This document shows positions 7,294 through 14,851 of a stretch of DNA of 51,280 nt, piece by piece (the first letter of the stretch is position 1; every line of letters begins with the position of its first letter). Source of the DNA: Pseudomonas lundensis (GTDB taxonomy: Bacteria > Pseudomonadota > Gammaproteobacteria > Pseudomonadales > Pseudomonadaceae); the NCBI RefSeq assembly GCF_002269125.1, contig NZ_NQKI01000032.1, positions 1-51,280 of the forward strand, read 5' to 3'. The position numbers and the translations under genes are program-made. The notes under the pieces were generated by a model. The model was not told the origin of the DNA, searched no databases, and worked only from the letters and a program-made list of their open reading frames with translations.

Positions 7294-9390
7294 TCAGTGC
7301 GCGGCGTCAGGGACCCCGGCTGTTTGCTGAACGCGGTGGATATCGGCCATGAACTGTTGCGCAGGCTTTGGGTGCCCCAACAGATAGCCCTGCAAAGCAT
7401 CGCAGCCCAGCGTGGTGAGGAAACTTTGCTGGGTGTCGGTCTCGACACCCTCAGCCACAATCCGCAGGCCCAATGCCTGACCCAGCGCGACAATGGCCGA
7501 CACAATGGCCGCGTCATCACTGTCGTGCTCCAGATCACGGACAAAACCGCGGTCAATCTTGAGTTCGTTGGCGGGCAAGCGTTTGAGGTACATCAAGCTT
7601 GAATACCCGGTGCCGAAATCGTCGATGGACAAGTCGACGCCCATCAGGGACAGCTGTTGCAACACGGTCATGCTGGCATCCGCGTCGCTCATGGCCGTGG
7701 TCTCGGTAATTTCCAGGGTCAGGCTGTTAGCTGGCAATTGATGGCGGGCCAACGCACACGCCACGCTGTCGACCAGCCCCTTGTGACAAAACTGCAACGC
7801 CGACAGGTTCACCGCAACCCGCCAATGGCTGTAACCCTGATCGAACCACACTCGCATTTGGCGACAGGCCTCATTGAGTACCCACTCACCGATGGGGATG
7901 ATCAAACCGGTTTTTTCCGCTACGCCGATAAACGCATCAGGCATCAACAGCCCTTGCTGCGGATGCTCCCAGCGCAACAACGCCTCGGCTCCCACTGGCT
8001 GGCCGTTGCTGGCATCAATCTTGGGCTGATAGTGCAAACTGAACTGCTGTTGCGCCAGCGCTTGACGCAAATCCTGCAGCAATTGCAATTGCTTGCGCGC
8101 ATTGGTGTTCATCGACACATCAAAAAAACTGTAACCGTTCTTGCCAGCGCCTTTGGCGTGGTACATCGCTGCGTCAGCGTTCATCAATAGTTCTTCAGCG
8201 CTGACGCCATTGCCGGGGTACAGCGCAATGCCAATGCTGGCGGAGATTTGCAGTTGATGCTCGTCCACCTGAAATGAACGCGACAGCAGACTGACTTGCC
8301 GCGCAGCCACCTGCGGTGCATCGTTGGCTTCGGCCAGGCGCACCAGCATCACAAACTCATCGCCGCCGATGCGCGCCAGCGTGTCCTGCCCCCGCAACTG
8401 TTGACGCAACCGCTGGGCCACTTCGCGCAGCAAACGATCGCCCAAGTGATGACCAAAGGCATCGTTGACCGGTTTGAAACCATCCAGGTCAATGAACATC
8501 AATGAAAAACAACCGCCCTGTTCCGCCACTTTGCGCTGGGCCTGCCCGATGCGGTCGGCCAGCAGGATGCGATTGGGCAACCCGGTCAGGTTGTCATGCA
8601 AGGCAAGCTGGGTCAGTTCTTCATTGGCCAGGGTCAGCGATTGCGCCAGTGCCGCGGTGCGGGCATCGAGTCGGGCATCAAAAATCGAGGTCAGCAGTGC
8701 GATGGTCATGACTGCAAGGCTCGCCACCAGTACCAGATTGTCGAGCCCCTTGGCGCTCAGGCCATTCAGGGCTGCGCCGCAAAAACTGCCTTCAGGAAAA
8801 CTGGCCGCCGCCATGCCGGTAAAATGCATGCCGACAATTGCCAGGCCCATGACGACTGCTGCCCCAGCCCGAGCCAGGCGCACATAGGGTGTTTGTTGAC
8901 GCAAACGGAACGCAATCATCAACGCTGCCGCTGACGCCGCCACCGCGATCACCAGCGATAAACCGAACAACGCAGGGTCGTAGTCGATCCCCGGCTGCAT
9001 GCGCAACGCCGCCATGCCGCTGTAGTGCATGGCGCTGATGCCCGCGCCCATGATCAGGGCACCATAGAGCAGTTGCAGCGCTGGCAGCCGCGGCTGACTG
9101 ACCAGCCACAAAGCAAAACCCGATGAAAGAATCGCCACCAGCAACGACCACACGGTCAGCCCGAGGTCGTAGCCCAGTTCAATCGGCAAGGACAGCGCGA
9201 GCATGCCGATGAAGTGCATCGACCACACGCCAAACCCCATCGCCAATGCACCGCCACCTATCCATAGGTAAGCTGCACGGCCGTTCGCCGTGCCGATGCG
9301 ACCGCTCAGGTCAAGGGCAGTGTAGGAAGCAAGAATGGCCACACACAAAGAAATTAGAACCAACGCGGGGGAGTAACTTGCCAAAACCAT
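7294..9390 (-). CDS. MHYT-GGDEF-EAL c-di-GMP signalling protein (MucR/NbdA type)
   Basis: 698 aa from ATG 9390. The N-terminal integral membrane MHYT sensor (about residues 1-240) has three copies of the motif (MHFIG, MHYSG, MHFTG). These are proposed to bind copper and sense O2, CO or NO. It is followed by a GGDEF domain with an intact GGDEF at 342-346 and an EAL domain with EALLRW at 469-474. Both enzymatic signatures look intact, so it could make or degrade c-di-GMP. Members of this architecture in P. aeruginosa are MucR (alginate) and NbdA (NO-induced dispersal); I cannot tell which is closer. AAGG lies just before the chosen start; starts up to 9483 are possible. Confidence 0.9.
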   Translation of the reverse strand: MVLASYSPALVLISLCVAILASYTALDLSGRIGTANGRAAYLWIGGGALAMGFGVWSMHFIGMLALSLPIELGYDLGLTVWSLLVAILSSGFALWLVSQPRLPALQLLYGALIMGAGISAMHYSGMAALRMQPGIDYDPALFGLSLVIAVAASAAALMIAFRLRQQTPYVRLARAGAAVVMGLAIVGMHFTGMAAASFPEGSFCGAALNGLSAKGLDNLVLVASLAVMTIALLTSIFDARLDARTAALAQSLTLANEELTQLALHDNLTGLPNRILLADRIGQAQRKVAEQGGCFSLMFIDLDGFKPVNDAFGHHLGDRLLREVAQRLRQQLRGQDTLARIGGDEFVMLVRLAEANDAPQVAARQVSLLSRSFQVDEHQLQISASIGIALYPGNGVSAEELLMNADAAMYHAKGAGKNGYSFFDVSMNTNARKQLQLLQDLRQALAQQQFSLHYQPKIDASNGQPVGAEALLRWEHPQQGLLMPDAFIGVAEKTGLIIPIGEWVLNEACRQMRVWFDQGYSHWRVAVNLSALQFCHKGLVDSVACALARHQLPANSLTLEITETTAMSDADASMTVLQQLSLMGVDLSIDDFGTGYSSLMYLKRLPANELKIDRGFVRDLEHDSDDAAIVSAIVALGQALGLRIVAEGVETDTQQSFLTTLGCDALQGYLLGHPKPAQQFMADIHRVQQTAGVPDAAH

Positions 9391-9529
9391 GGACCTTCTG
9401 CAGAGCGCAAGCCGAACGGCATCCATGCACAGTGAAAAGTGCGCGATTGTACTGATTCCATGGGCAAACGCACGCACAGACATAGGCTAATTGCCAGCAT
9501 CTGACGAACTGGCCGTTGCCCGTTCCGGA

Positions 9530-10426
9530 TCAATCGCCGCAAGCCGGTGGATGAAGCCGAAAATCCCGCCTGGCATGCTCGATATAACGCGCCACCACCG
9601 CCGACTTTTCAAAGCGCCGGTGGATCAACGACAGCCACGAGGTGACGTCACAGCCCTCGATCTGCCGATAAACCACCCCTGGCAAGCTGATCTGCCCGAC
9701 TACCGAGGCAGGCACCACCGCGACTCCCTGCCCCAGCGACACCAGCGCGATCACCGCCACCAGCCCGCCGGGTTGCGGGCCAAGCCTGGGCGCGAAACCA
9801 CCTTGACTGGCTACCTGCAACGTCCCGCTGATTTGCTCGGGCAACACAAACGTTTCGTTTTGCAGGTGTTCGGGGCTGATGACCTTTAAACGTGCCAGCC
9901 ATGCGTGCGCCGCCAGCGCCAAGACAAAGCCTTCTGCATTCAGACGAACCGCCTCCACCCCGTCGGGCAACGCCATGGGCGAGCGCACATAGCCAATATC
10001 GAAGCGGCCTTCAGCCACCATCGTTGGCAAACTCGCCATGGCGGCCTCACGTACCGACAGGCTGACTTCGCCTGATTCGCGGCAAAAGCCCTGCACTTGG
10101 CGCTGTAAAACCCCGGAATAGACTGCGGACGCCACATACCCCAACTCGATATGCCCGGTCTCGCCGCGACCTGCCCGCTGTGCGTGGCGCCGGGCCCGTT
10201 CGAACTGACTCACCGTGGCCTGGGCCTCAGGCAATAACGCCTCGCCGGCCTGGGTCAGGCTTACCTGACGTTGCTCGCGCACAAACAGACGCACCCCCAA
10301 CTCGGCTTCCAGATCCTGCACTTGCCGACTCAGGGTAGGCGGCGCAATGCCTAGCACCTCGGCCGCGCGGGTGAAATTGCGTTGCTGCGCAACCGCCAGA
10401 AAGTAGCGGAAATGACGTATGTCCAT
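9530..10426 (-). CDS. LysR family transcriptional regulator
   Basis: 298 aa. The N-terminal HTH (MDIRHFRYFLAVAQQRNFTR, then PPTLSRQVQDLEAELG) and the substrate-binding domain are complete. Its start MDIRHFRYF is typical of the BenM/CatM-like branch. It is divergent from an MFS transporter gene, with 210 bp between the two ATGs, so it probably controls that gene and itself. The inducer is unknown. Confidence 0.88.
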   Translation of the reverse strand: MDIRHFRYFLAVAQQRNFTRAAEVLGIAPPTLSRQVQDLEAELGVRLFVREQRQVSLTQAGEALLPEAQATVSQFERARRHAQRAGRGETGHIELGYVASAVYSGVLQRQVQGFCRESGEVSLSVREAAMASLPTMVAEGRFDIGYVRSPMALPDGVEAVRLNAEGFVLALAAHAWLARLKVISPEHLQNETFVLPEQISGTLQVASQGGFAPRLGPQPGGLVAVIALVSLGQGVAVVPASVVGQISLPGVVYRQIEGCDVTSWLSLIHRRFEKSAVVARYIEHARRDFRLHPPACGD

Positions 10427-10529
10427 GGGTGCATTAGCTCATAGGTAATGAAGTCCCGGTCGATGCCTAACCGACCCGTGCTGGCACCGCGTTAACCTGT
10501 GCCGACCGTCACACTAGAGAGCCGCTTCC

Positions 10530-10640
10530 ATGTCCGTCAAATTACGACCTACCGTGCCGCTCAGTCACTTCACGCAGCCGCTCGTCCGCCGCATTGCCTC
10601 ACAGGCAATCCTGAGGGTGTGCAGGGCGTTCCGGCCATGA
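10530..10640 (+). CDS. Possible 36-codon leader ORF overlapping the MFS start
   Basis: ATG 10530 opens a 36-codon frame ending at TGA 10638-10640, which overlaps the MFS start codon as ATGA. The peptide is basic (several Arg, one Lys). A weak purine stretch (GAGAG) lies upstream. Such an overlap would couple translation of the transporter to the leader. It could equally be chance in a GC-rich genome, and I do not recognise the peptide. Confidence 0.25.
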   Translation: MSVKLRPTVPLSHFTQPLVRRIASQAILRVCRAFRP

Positions 10641-12172
10641 AACCTGTCAGCCCGCGCCTGACCCTGCTGAGCGCCTCCGGCGTCTGCGCCCTGATCGTGC
10701 TCGACACCAACATTGTGGCCGTCACCTTGCCGAGCATCGCCCAAGACCTGGGGGCCAATTTTGTCGACATCGAATGGGTCGTCAGCGCCTACATGCTGGC
10801 GTTCGCCGCACTGTTATTACCGGCAGGAAGCATTGCCGATCGCTTTGGCCGGAAAAAGACCCTGCTCTGGGGCCTGAGCATTTTTATCCTCGCCTCCATC
10901 GGCTGCGGGGCCGCACCCACCACCTTGCTGCTGGACATCGCCCGCGCCATCAAAGGTGTCGGTGCCGCGCTGCTGCTGACCTCCGCGCTGGCCTCGATCG
11001 GCCACGCGTTTCATGACGAGGTGGAACGTGCCAAGGCCTGGGCGTTTTGGGGCGCGTGCATGGGGGTGGCCATGACGGCCGCCCCCACGCTCGGCGGCCT
11101 GATTACCGAATACCTGGGCTGGCGCTGGATTTTCTACCTCAACCTGCCCGTGGGCCTGCTCCTCATGGCGCTGGTCAACCATGCCATCGCTGAATCCCGT
11201 GACCCGCAATCCGCGCGGCTCGACCCGTGGGGCAGCCTGGTGTTCAGCGCCAGCCTGTTGTGCCTGATCTGGGGCTTGATCGAGGCCAATCGCATTGGCT
11301 GGAACAGCCCGTTGACCTATGCACGGATCGTTGGCGGGTTGCTGCTGCTCGGGCTGTTTGTGTGGGTCGAGTCGATGCAAAAGCGCCCGATGATCGACCT
11401 GCAACTGTTCCGCCACCCACGCTTTATCGGCGCCCTGCTCGGCATGTTCGCCTACGCGGGTTGTGCACAGGTGATGATGACCCTGCTGCCGTTTTACTTG
11501 CAGAACGGCCTGGGGTTTAGCGCCATCTATTCAGGGCTGGGCATGTTGCCCTTCGCTGTGACCATGTTGATTGGCCCGCGCATTGGCGCCCGCCTGGCCA
11601 TGCGCTACAGCCCGGCCACCCTGATGGCAACCGGGCTGACACTGGTGGGCTGCGGCAACCTGCTCAGCGCCTGGGCGGTGGAGCACGGCGGCTACCTGAG
11701 TTTTGCCCTGACCACCGCCGTGACGGGCGCAGGCGCCGGTTTGCTGAATGGCGACACGCAAAAAAACATCATGGCCTGCGTGCCACGCGACCGTGTAGGC
11801 ATGGCCTCGGGCATGAGCACCACCATGCGTTTCAGTGCCATCGTGCTGGCCATTGGCGTGCTCGGCGCCTTGCTCGGCAGTCATGCTGAACAGCGCCTGC
11901 ATGCCAGTCTCGTATCCGTTGCCCCGCAATGGATTGATCAAACCCATGCCATCGCGTCACGGGTGGTGGCGGGTGATCTGCGCGGCGCAGTGAGCGCATT
12001 GCCCCTGTCGGCCCAACCCCTGATTCAGACGCTGGCCACTGAGGCCTTTGTGAGCGGGTTCAGTGTGGTGTTGTGGGTCGCCGGGTGGCTGGGGCTACTT
12101 GGCGCATTGGTGGTGGGTACGTTAATGCGCAAGCCGATCCCGCAACTGACGCTCGTTACCCGGCCCCTTTAA
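10637..12172 (+). CDS. DHA2-type MFS multidrug transporter (14 TM)
   Basis: 511 aa from ATG 10637. It is a drug:H+ antiporter of the EmrB/QacA family. The N-terminal motif LDTNIVAVTLPSIAQDL and the loop 2-3 motif A (GSIADRFGRKKTLL) are clear, and the hydrophobic profile fits about 14 segments in the inner membrane. The frame extends upstream to a GTG at 10499, but that part is not hydrophobic and is probably untranslated or belongs to the leader ORF. The gene is divergent from a LysR regulator. No membrane-fusion protein gene is adjacent, so it probably acts alone. The substrate is unknown. Confidence 0.9.
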   Translation: MKPVSPRLTLLSASGVCALIVLDTNIVAVTLPSIAQDLGANFVDIEWVVSAYMLAFAALLLPAGSIADRFGRKKTLLWGLSIFILASIGCGAAPTTLLLDIARAIKGVGAALLLTSALASIGHAFHDEVERAKAWAFWGACMGVAMTAAPTLGGLITEYLGWRWIFYLNLPVGLLLMALVNHAIAESRDPQSARLDPWGSLVFSASLLCLIWGLIEANRIGWNSPLTYARIVGGLLLLGLFVWVESMQKRPMIDLQLFRHPRFIGALLGMFAYAGCAQVMMTLLPFYLQNGLGFSAIYSGLGMLPFAVTMLIGPRIGARLAMRYSPATLMATGLTLVGCGNLLSAWAVEHGGYLSFALTTAVTGAGAGLLNGDTQKNIMACVPRDRVGMASGMSTTMRFSAIVLAIGVLGALLGSHAEQRLHASLVSVAPQWIDQTHAIASRVVAGDLRGAVSALPLSAQPLIQTLATEAFVSGFSVVLWVAGWLGLLGALVVGTLMRKPIPQLTLVTRPL

Positions 12173-12243
12173 AGCCCGTGCAGGGTTTGAGCATGCGAAA
12201 AGCCGTTGCACCTGACGCCCGGCTGAACATGAAGAAATATTAA

Positions 12244-12253
12244 GAAACGTTTC
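12244..12253. promoter_or_regulatory. 10-bp palindrome upstream of the response regulator
   Basis: GAAACGTTTC is a perfect palindrome 54 bp before the response regulator ATG, within an A/T-rich promoter-like stretch (ATATTAAGAAACGTTTCAG). It could be part of an autoregulatory site. OmpR-type sites are usually direct repeats, so another regulator is as likely. Confidence 0.25.
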
Positions 12254-12307
12254 AGCTATTTGCGGGCAAAATGTGCTCACCGCTGTGAAGGCTAATCAGG
12301 TGACGGT

Positions 12308-12991
12308 ATGACCCGCATTTTGACCATTGAAGACGATGCCGTGACGGCGAAAGAAATCGTGGCTGAATTGAGCAGCCACGGCCTCGATGTCGATTGGGTG
12401 GACAACGGCCGGGAAGGTCTGGTGCGCGCCGTCAGTGGCGACTATGACTTGATTACCCTGGACCGCATGCTCCCCGAGCTGGACGGACTGGCGATTGTCA
12501 CGACCCTGCGCACCATCGGCGTCAGCACCCCGATTTTGATGATCAGCGCCCTCTCCGATGTGGACGAGCGCGTGCGCGGGTTGCGTGCCGGGGGCGACGA
12601 CTACCTGACCAAGCCGTTCGCCAGCGACGAAATGGCGGCCCGGGTCGAAGTCCTGCTACGGCGCAAAAGCCCCGCCGACAAATATGAAACGTCGCTGCGG
12701 GTGGCTGACCTCGAACTCAACCTCATCACCCGCGAAGCCAGTCGCGCCGAACAACAGCTGAGCCTGCTGCCCACCGAGTACAAATTGCTTGAGTTCCTGA
12801 TGCGCAATACCGGGCAAATCCTCTCGCGCATGATGATTTTCGAAGAGGTCTGGGGCTATCACTTCGACCCGGGCACCAACCTGATCGACGTGCACATCGG
12901 GCGTTTGCGCAAAAAGATTGACCCGCCGGGCCAGGTGCCCCTGATTCGCACCGTCCGAGGCTCGGGTTATGTCATTGCCGAACCCCTCTAA
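12308..12991 (+). CDS. OmpR/PhoB-family response regulator
   Basis: 227 aa. The receiver domain (about 1-115) has acidic residues E8, D9 and D10, phospho-acceptor Asp52 (LITLDRMLP) and the lysine of YLTKPF. A C-terminal winged-helix DNA-binding domain (about 130-225) ends RTVRGSGYVI. AGGTG lies upstream of ATG 12308. The 3' end overlaps the histidine kinase start by 23 bp. The closest named systems by look are QseB/CzcR-like, but I would not assign a name. A small palindrome lies upstream (12244-12253). Confidence 0.92.
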   Translation: MTRILTIEDDAVTAKEIVAELSSHGLDVDWVDNGREGLVRAVSGDYDLITLDRMLPELDGLAIVTTLRTIGVSTPILMISALSDVDERVRGLRAGGDDYLTKPFASDEMAARVEVLLRRKSPADKYETSLRVADLELNLITREASRAEQQLSLLPTEYKLLEFLMRNTGQILSRMMIFEEVWGYHFDPGTNLIDVHIGRLRKKIDPPGQVPLIRTVRGSGYVIAEPL

Positions 12992-14375
12992 GGGCTGGCG
13001 TTCTTCCAGCAGCCGTTTGCTGGCGCTGTACAGCTTTCTGTTCGTGGCCTGGAGCTGCATCTTGATGGGCGTGCTGTATTACGAGGTGTCGGATTACCTC
13101 GGCAATCTGGCCAAGCATTCATTGATGCAGCGCCAACACCTCTTTTCACGCTTTCAGGGCGAACAGTTGGACGAGGCGCTGGCCACCAGCCTGACGTTTG
13201 ATTTGCGAACAGTGGATGCGTATGGACTGTTCGATGCGCAACAGCGCCACCTCAGCGGGCCGATCCAGGTAATACCCGCCGACCTGCCCCTGGACGGCCA
13301 GATCCATGAACTGAGCACTTGCGTCGACGCCGACGACCCCAACCTGCCGCAAGACAGCTGCGACGCCGTGGCCACACAAACCCACGATGGCCGCTGGCTG
13401 GTGCTGGTGCGCGACAACGGTTCACTGTTCGCGGTCACACGGATCATTTTGCATGCGCTGTTTTGGGGACTGTCGCTGACCATCATCCCCGGCATTGCAG
13501 GGTGGCATTTGCTGCGACGTCGCCCCTTGCAACGCATCCGGGCGATTCAGGCCAGTGCCGAAGCGATCGTCGCAGGGGATTTGACCTATCGGTTGCCGCT
13601 GTCCAACCGGCGTGACGAACTGGACATGTTGGCGGCCATCGTCAACGCCATGCTCGACCGCATCGAACGGCTGATGCACGAAGTCAAAGGCGTGTGCGAC
13701 AACATCGCCCACGATTTGCGCACCCCGTTGACCCGTTTGCGTGCGCAACTGTATCGCATCCAGCAGCAAGCCCCGGAAGGATCGCCCGAGGCCGTGCAAA
13801 TGGATCAAGTGATCGCTGAAACCGATACCTTGATGGCGCGCTTTCGCGGGTTACTGCGCATTTCCGAACTGGAAGACCATCAACGCCGCTCGGGCTTTGT
13901 ACAACTCGACCCGCAGCCGCTGCTGCAGGAGCTGTATGACTTCTACCTGCCGCTGGCTGAAGAAGGCCAGGTCACCTTGTTACTGGAGGCACCGCCACCA
14001 TTACCGGGCCTGAACGGGGATCGCGCGCTGCTGTTTGAAGCGCTGGCCAATTTGTTAAGCAACTCGATCAAGTTCACCCCGTCCGGTGGTGAGGTGACAC
14101 TGCGCGCCGTCAACGATCAAGGCAGCGTGCGCATCGACGTGCTCGACACGGGCCCCGGCATTGCGGAAGCTGAGCGTGAAGCGGTGTTCCAGCGTTTTTA
14201 CCGCAGCGACGACCAGCACGGCGGCTTTGGCCTTGGCCTGTCTATCGTCGCGGCCATCGTCAACCTGCATGGTTTCAGCCTCGAGGTGGACAACCGCCCC
14301 GGTGGCGGCGCCAGACTCAGCCTGCATTGCCGGCAAAGCCTGATCAGCGCTCAACCACGACCTTGGGTCGTGTAG
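12969..14375 (+). CDS. Sensor histidine kinase (partner of the preceding regulator)
   Basis: 468 aa. The first membrane segment is at about residues 15-40. A periplasmic sensor domain of about 120 residues contains a pair of cysteines. A second membrane segment precedes a HAMP domain ending near 230. The H-box HDLRTPLTRL has phospho-acceptor His248. The ATPase domain has an N-box (ALANLLSNSIKF) and a G-box (DTGPGIAEAE; FGLGLSIV). It overlaps the regulator gene by 23 bp, so the two are co-translated. The stimulus is unknown. The downstream ABC exporter may be a target, since kinase-regulator pairs often sit beside the exporter they control. Confidence 0.9.
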   Translation: MSLPNPSKGWRSSSSRLLALYSFLFVAWSCILMGVLYYEVSDYLGNLAKHSLMQRQHLFSRFQGEQLDEALATSLTFDLRTVDAYGLFDAQQRHLSGPIQVIPADLPLDGQIHELSTCVDADDPNLPQDSCDAVATQTHDGRWLVLVRDNGSLFAVTRIILHALFWGLSLTIIPGIAGWHLLRRRPLQRIRAIQASAEAIVAGDLTYRLPLSNRRDELDMLAAIVNAMLDRIERLMHEVKGVCDNIAHDLRTPLTRLRAQLYRIQQQAPEGSPEAVQMDQVIAETDTLMARFRGLLRISELEDHQRRSGFVQLDPQPLLQELYDFYLPLAEEGQVTLLLEAPPPLPGLNGDRALLFEALANLLSNSIKFTPSGGEVTLRAVNDQGSVRIDVLDTGPGIAEAEREAVFQRFYRSDDQHGGFGLGLSIVAAIVNLHGFSLEVDNRPGGGARLSLHCRQSLISAQPRPWVV

Positions 14376-14617
14376 TCGCGGCCCAAAGACGAGGGGGCGC
14401 CCTCCCCTCATCGCAACCCATCTTTACACTTCTGTCGACACACTTTGGCACAGATTTTTCTTGTCTATCCGTGTTCGCAATTTTTCAGCCGGAAATTCAG
14501 CCCCGGCGTGCGCAACCCGCACCATTTGCAAACACGGACGGTAACGCCGTCCACATTCAGTGCAATGACGGGCCAAAAGTCACGTCAATACGCGGTTGTT
14601 ATAAAGGAATATGAACC
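14376..14617 (+). other. Structured leader region upstream of the ABC exporter
   Basis: No conventional gene is present. Arms TCCGTGTT (14468-14475) and AACACGGA (14531-14538) can pair perfectly and enclose about 55 nt that contain a smaller AATTT/AAATT hairpin. A second hairpin (GGACGG/CCGTCC) overlaps the right arm. This could be an RNA regulatory element or an attenuator. I do not recognise a known riboswitch class. Confidence 0.3.
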
Positions 14618-14719
14618 ATGTCGGATGTGTGCACCGTTTCACGCTTGACCCTCTGTCCCGCCTCCCCGCGCCCCTTCAGTGCGCGATTCTGCCCTTGTAG
14701 CGCGGGCATCGACACGTAG
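14618..14719 (+). CDS. 33-codon micro-ORF with four cysteines, unknown
   Basis: ATG 14618 has a good ribosome binding site, AAAGGA (14603-14608), 9 bases upstream. The frame encodes 33 residues and ends at TAG 14717. The peptide begins MSDVCTVSRL and contains four cysteines (5, 13, 25, 27), the last two as C-P-C, with several prolines between. It lies 132 bp before the ABC exporter gene, whose product also begins MSDV. It could be a leader peptide, a small exported peptide or a chance frame. A second overlapping ATG at 14611 is too close to the ribosome binding site. Confidence 0.35.
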   Translation: MSDVCTVSRLTLCPASPRPFSARFCPCSAGIDT

Positions 14720-14851
14720 CCCTTAACGCCCTCGACGTACCCGGGGGCTGTAAAGACGCACACAGCACGTAGCTGAATCTCAGCCCGTACGTGGCAGCGC
14801 TTCTGTGCGCCGCCAATACCACTCCTTTTGCTCAAGAAAAGGCAGCTTGTC

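Noticed and set aside
14440..14465. Second sigma-54-like sequence (TTGGCACAGATTTTTCTT) upstream of the exporter leader
   Set aside because: The -24 half (TGGCAC) is present but the -12 half lacks TGC at the required position, so the essential GC is missing.
14611..14700. 29-codon ORF starting at ATG 14611
   Set aside because: Only 2 bases separate its ATG from AAAGGA, whereas ATG 14618 is at the normal distance of 9.
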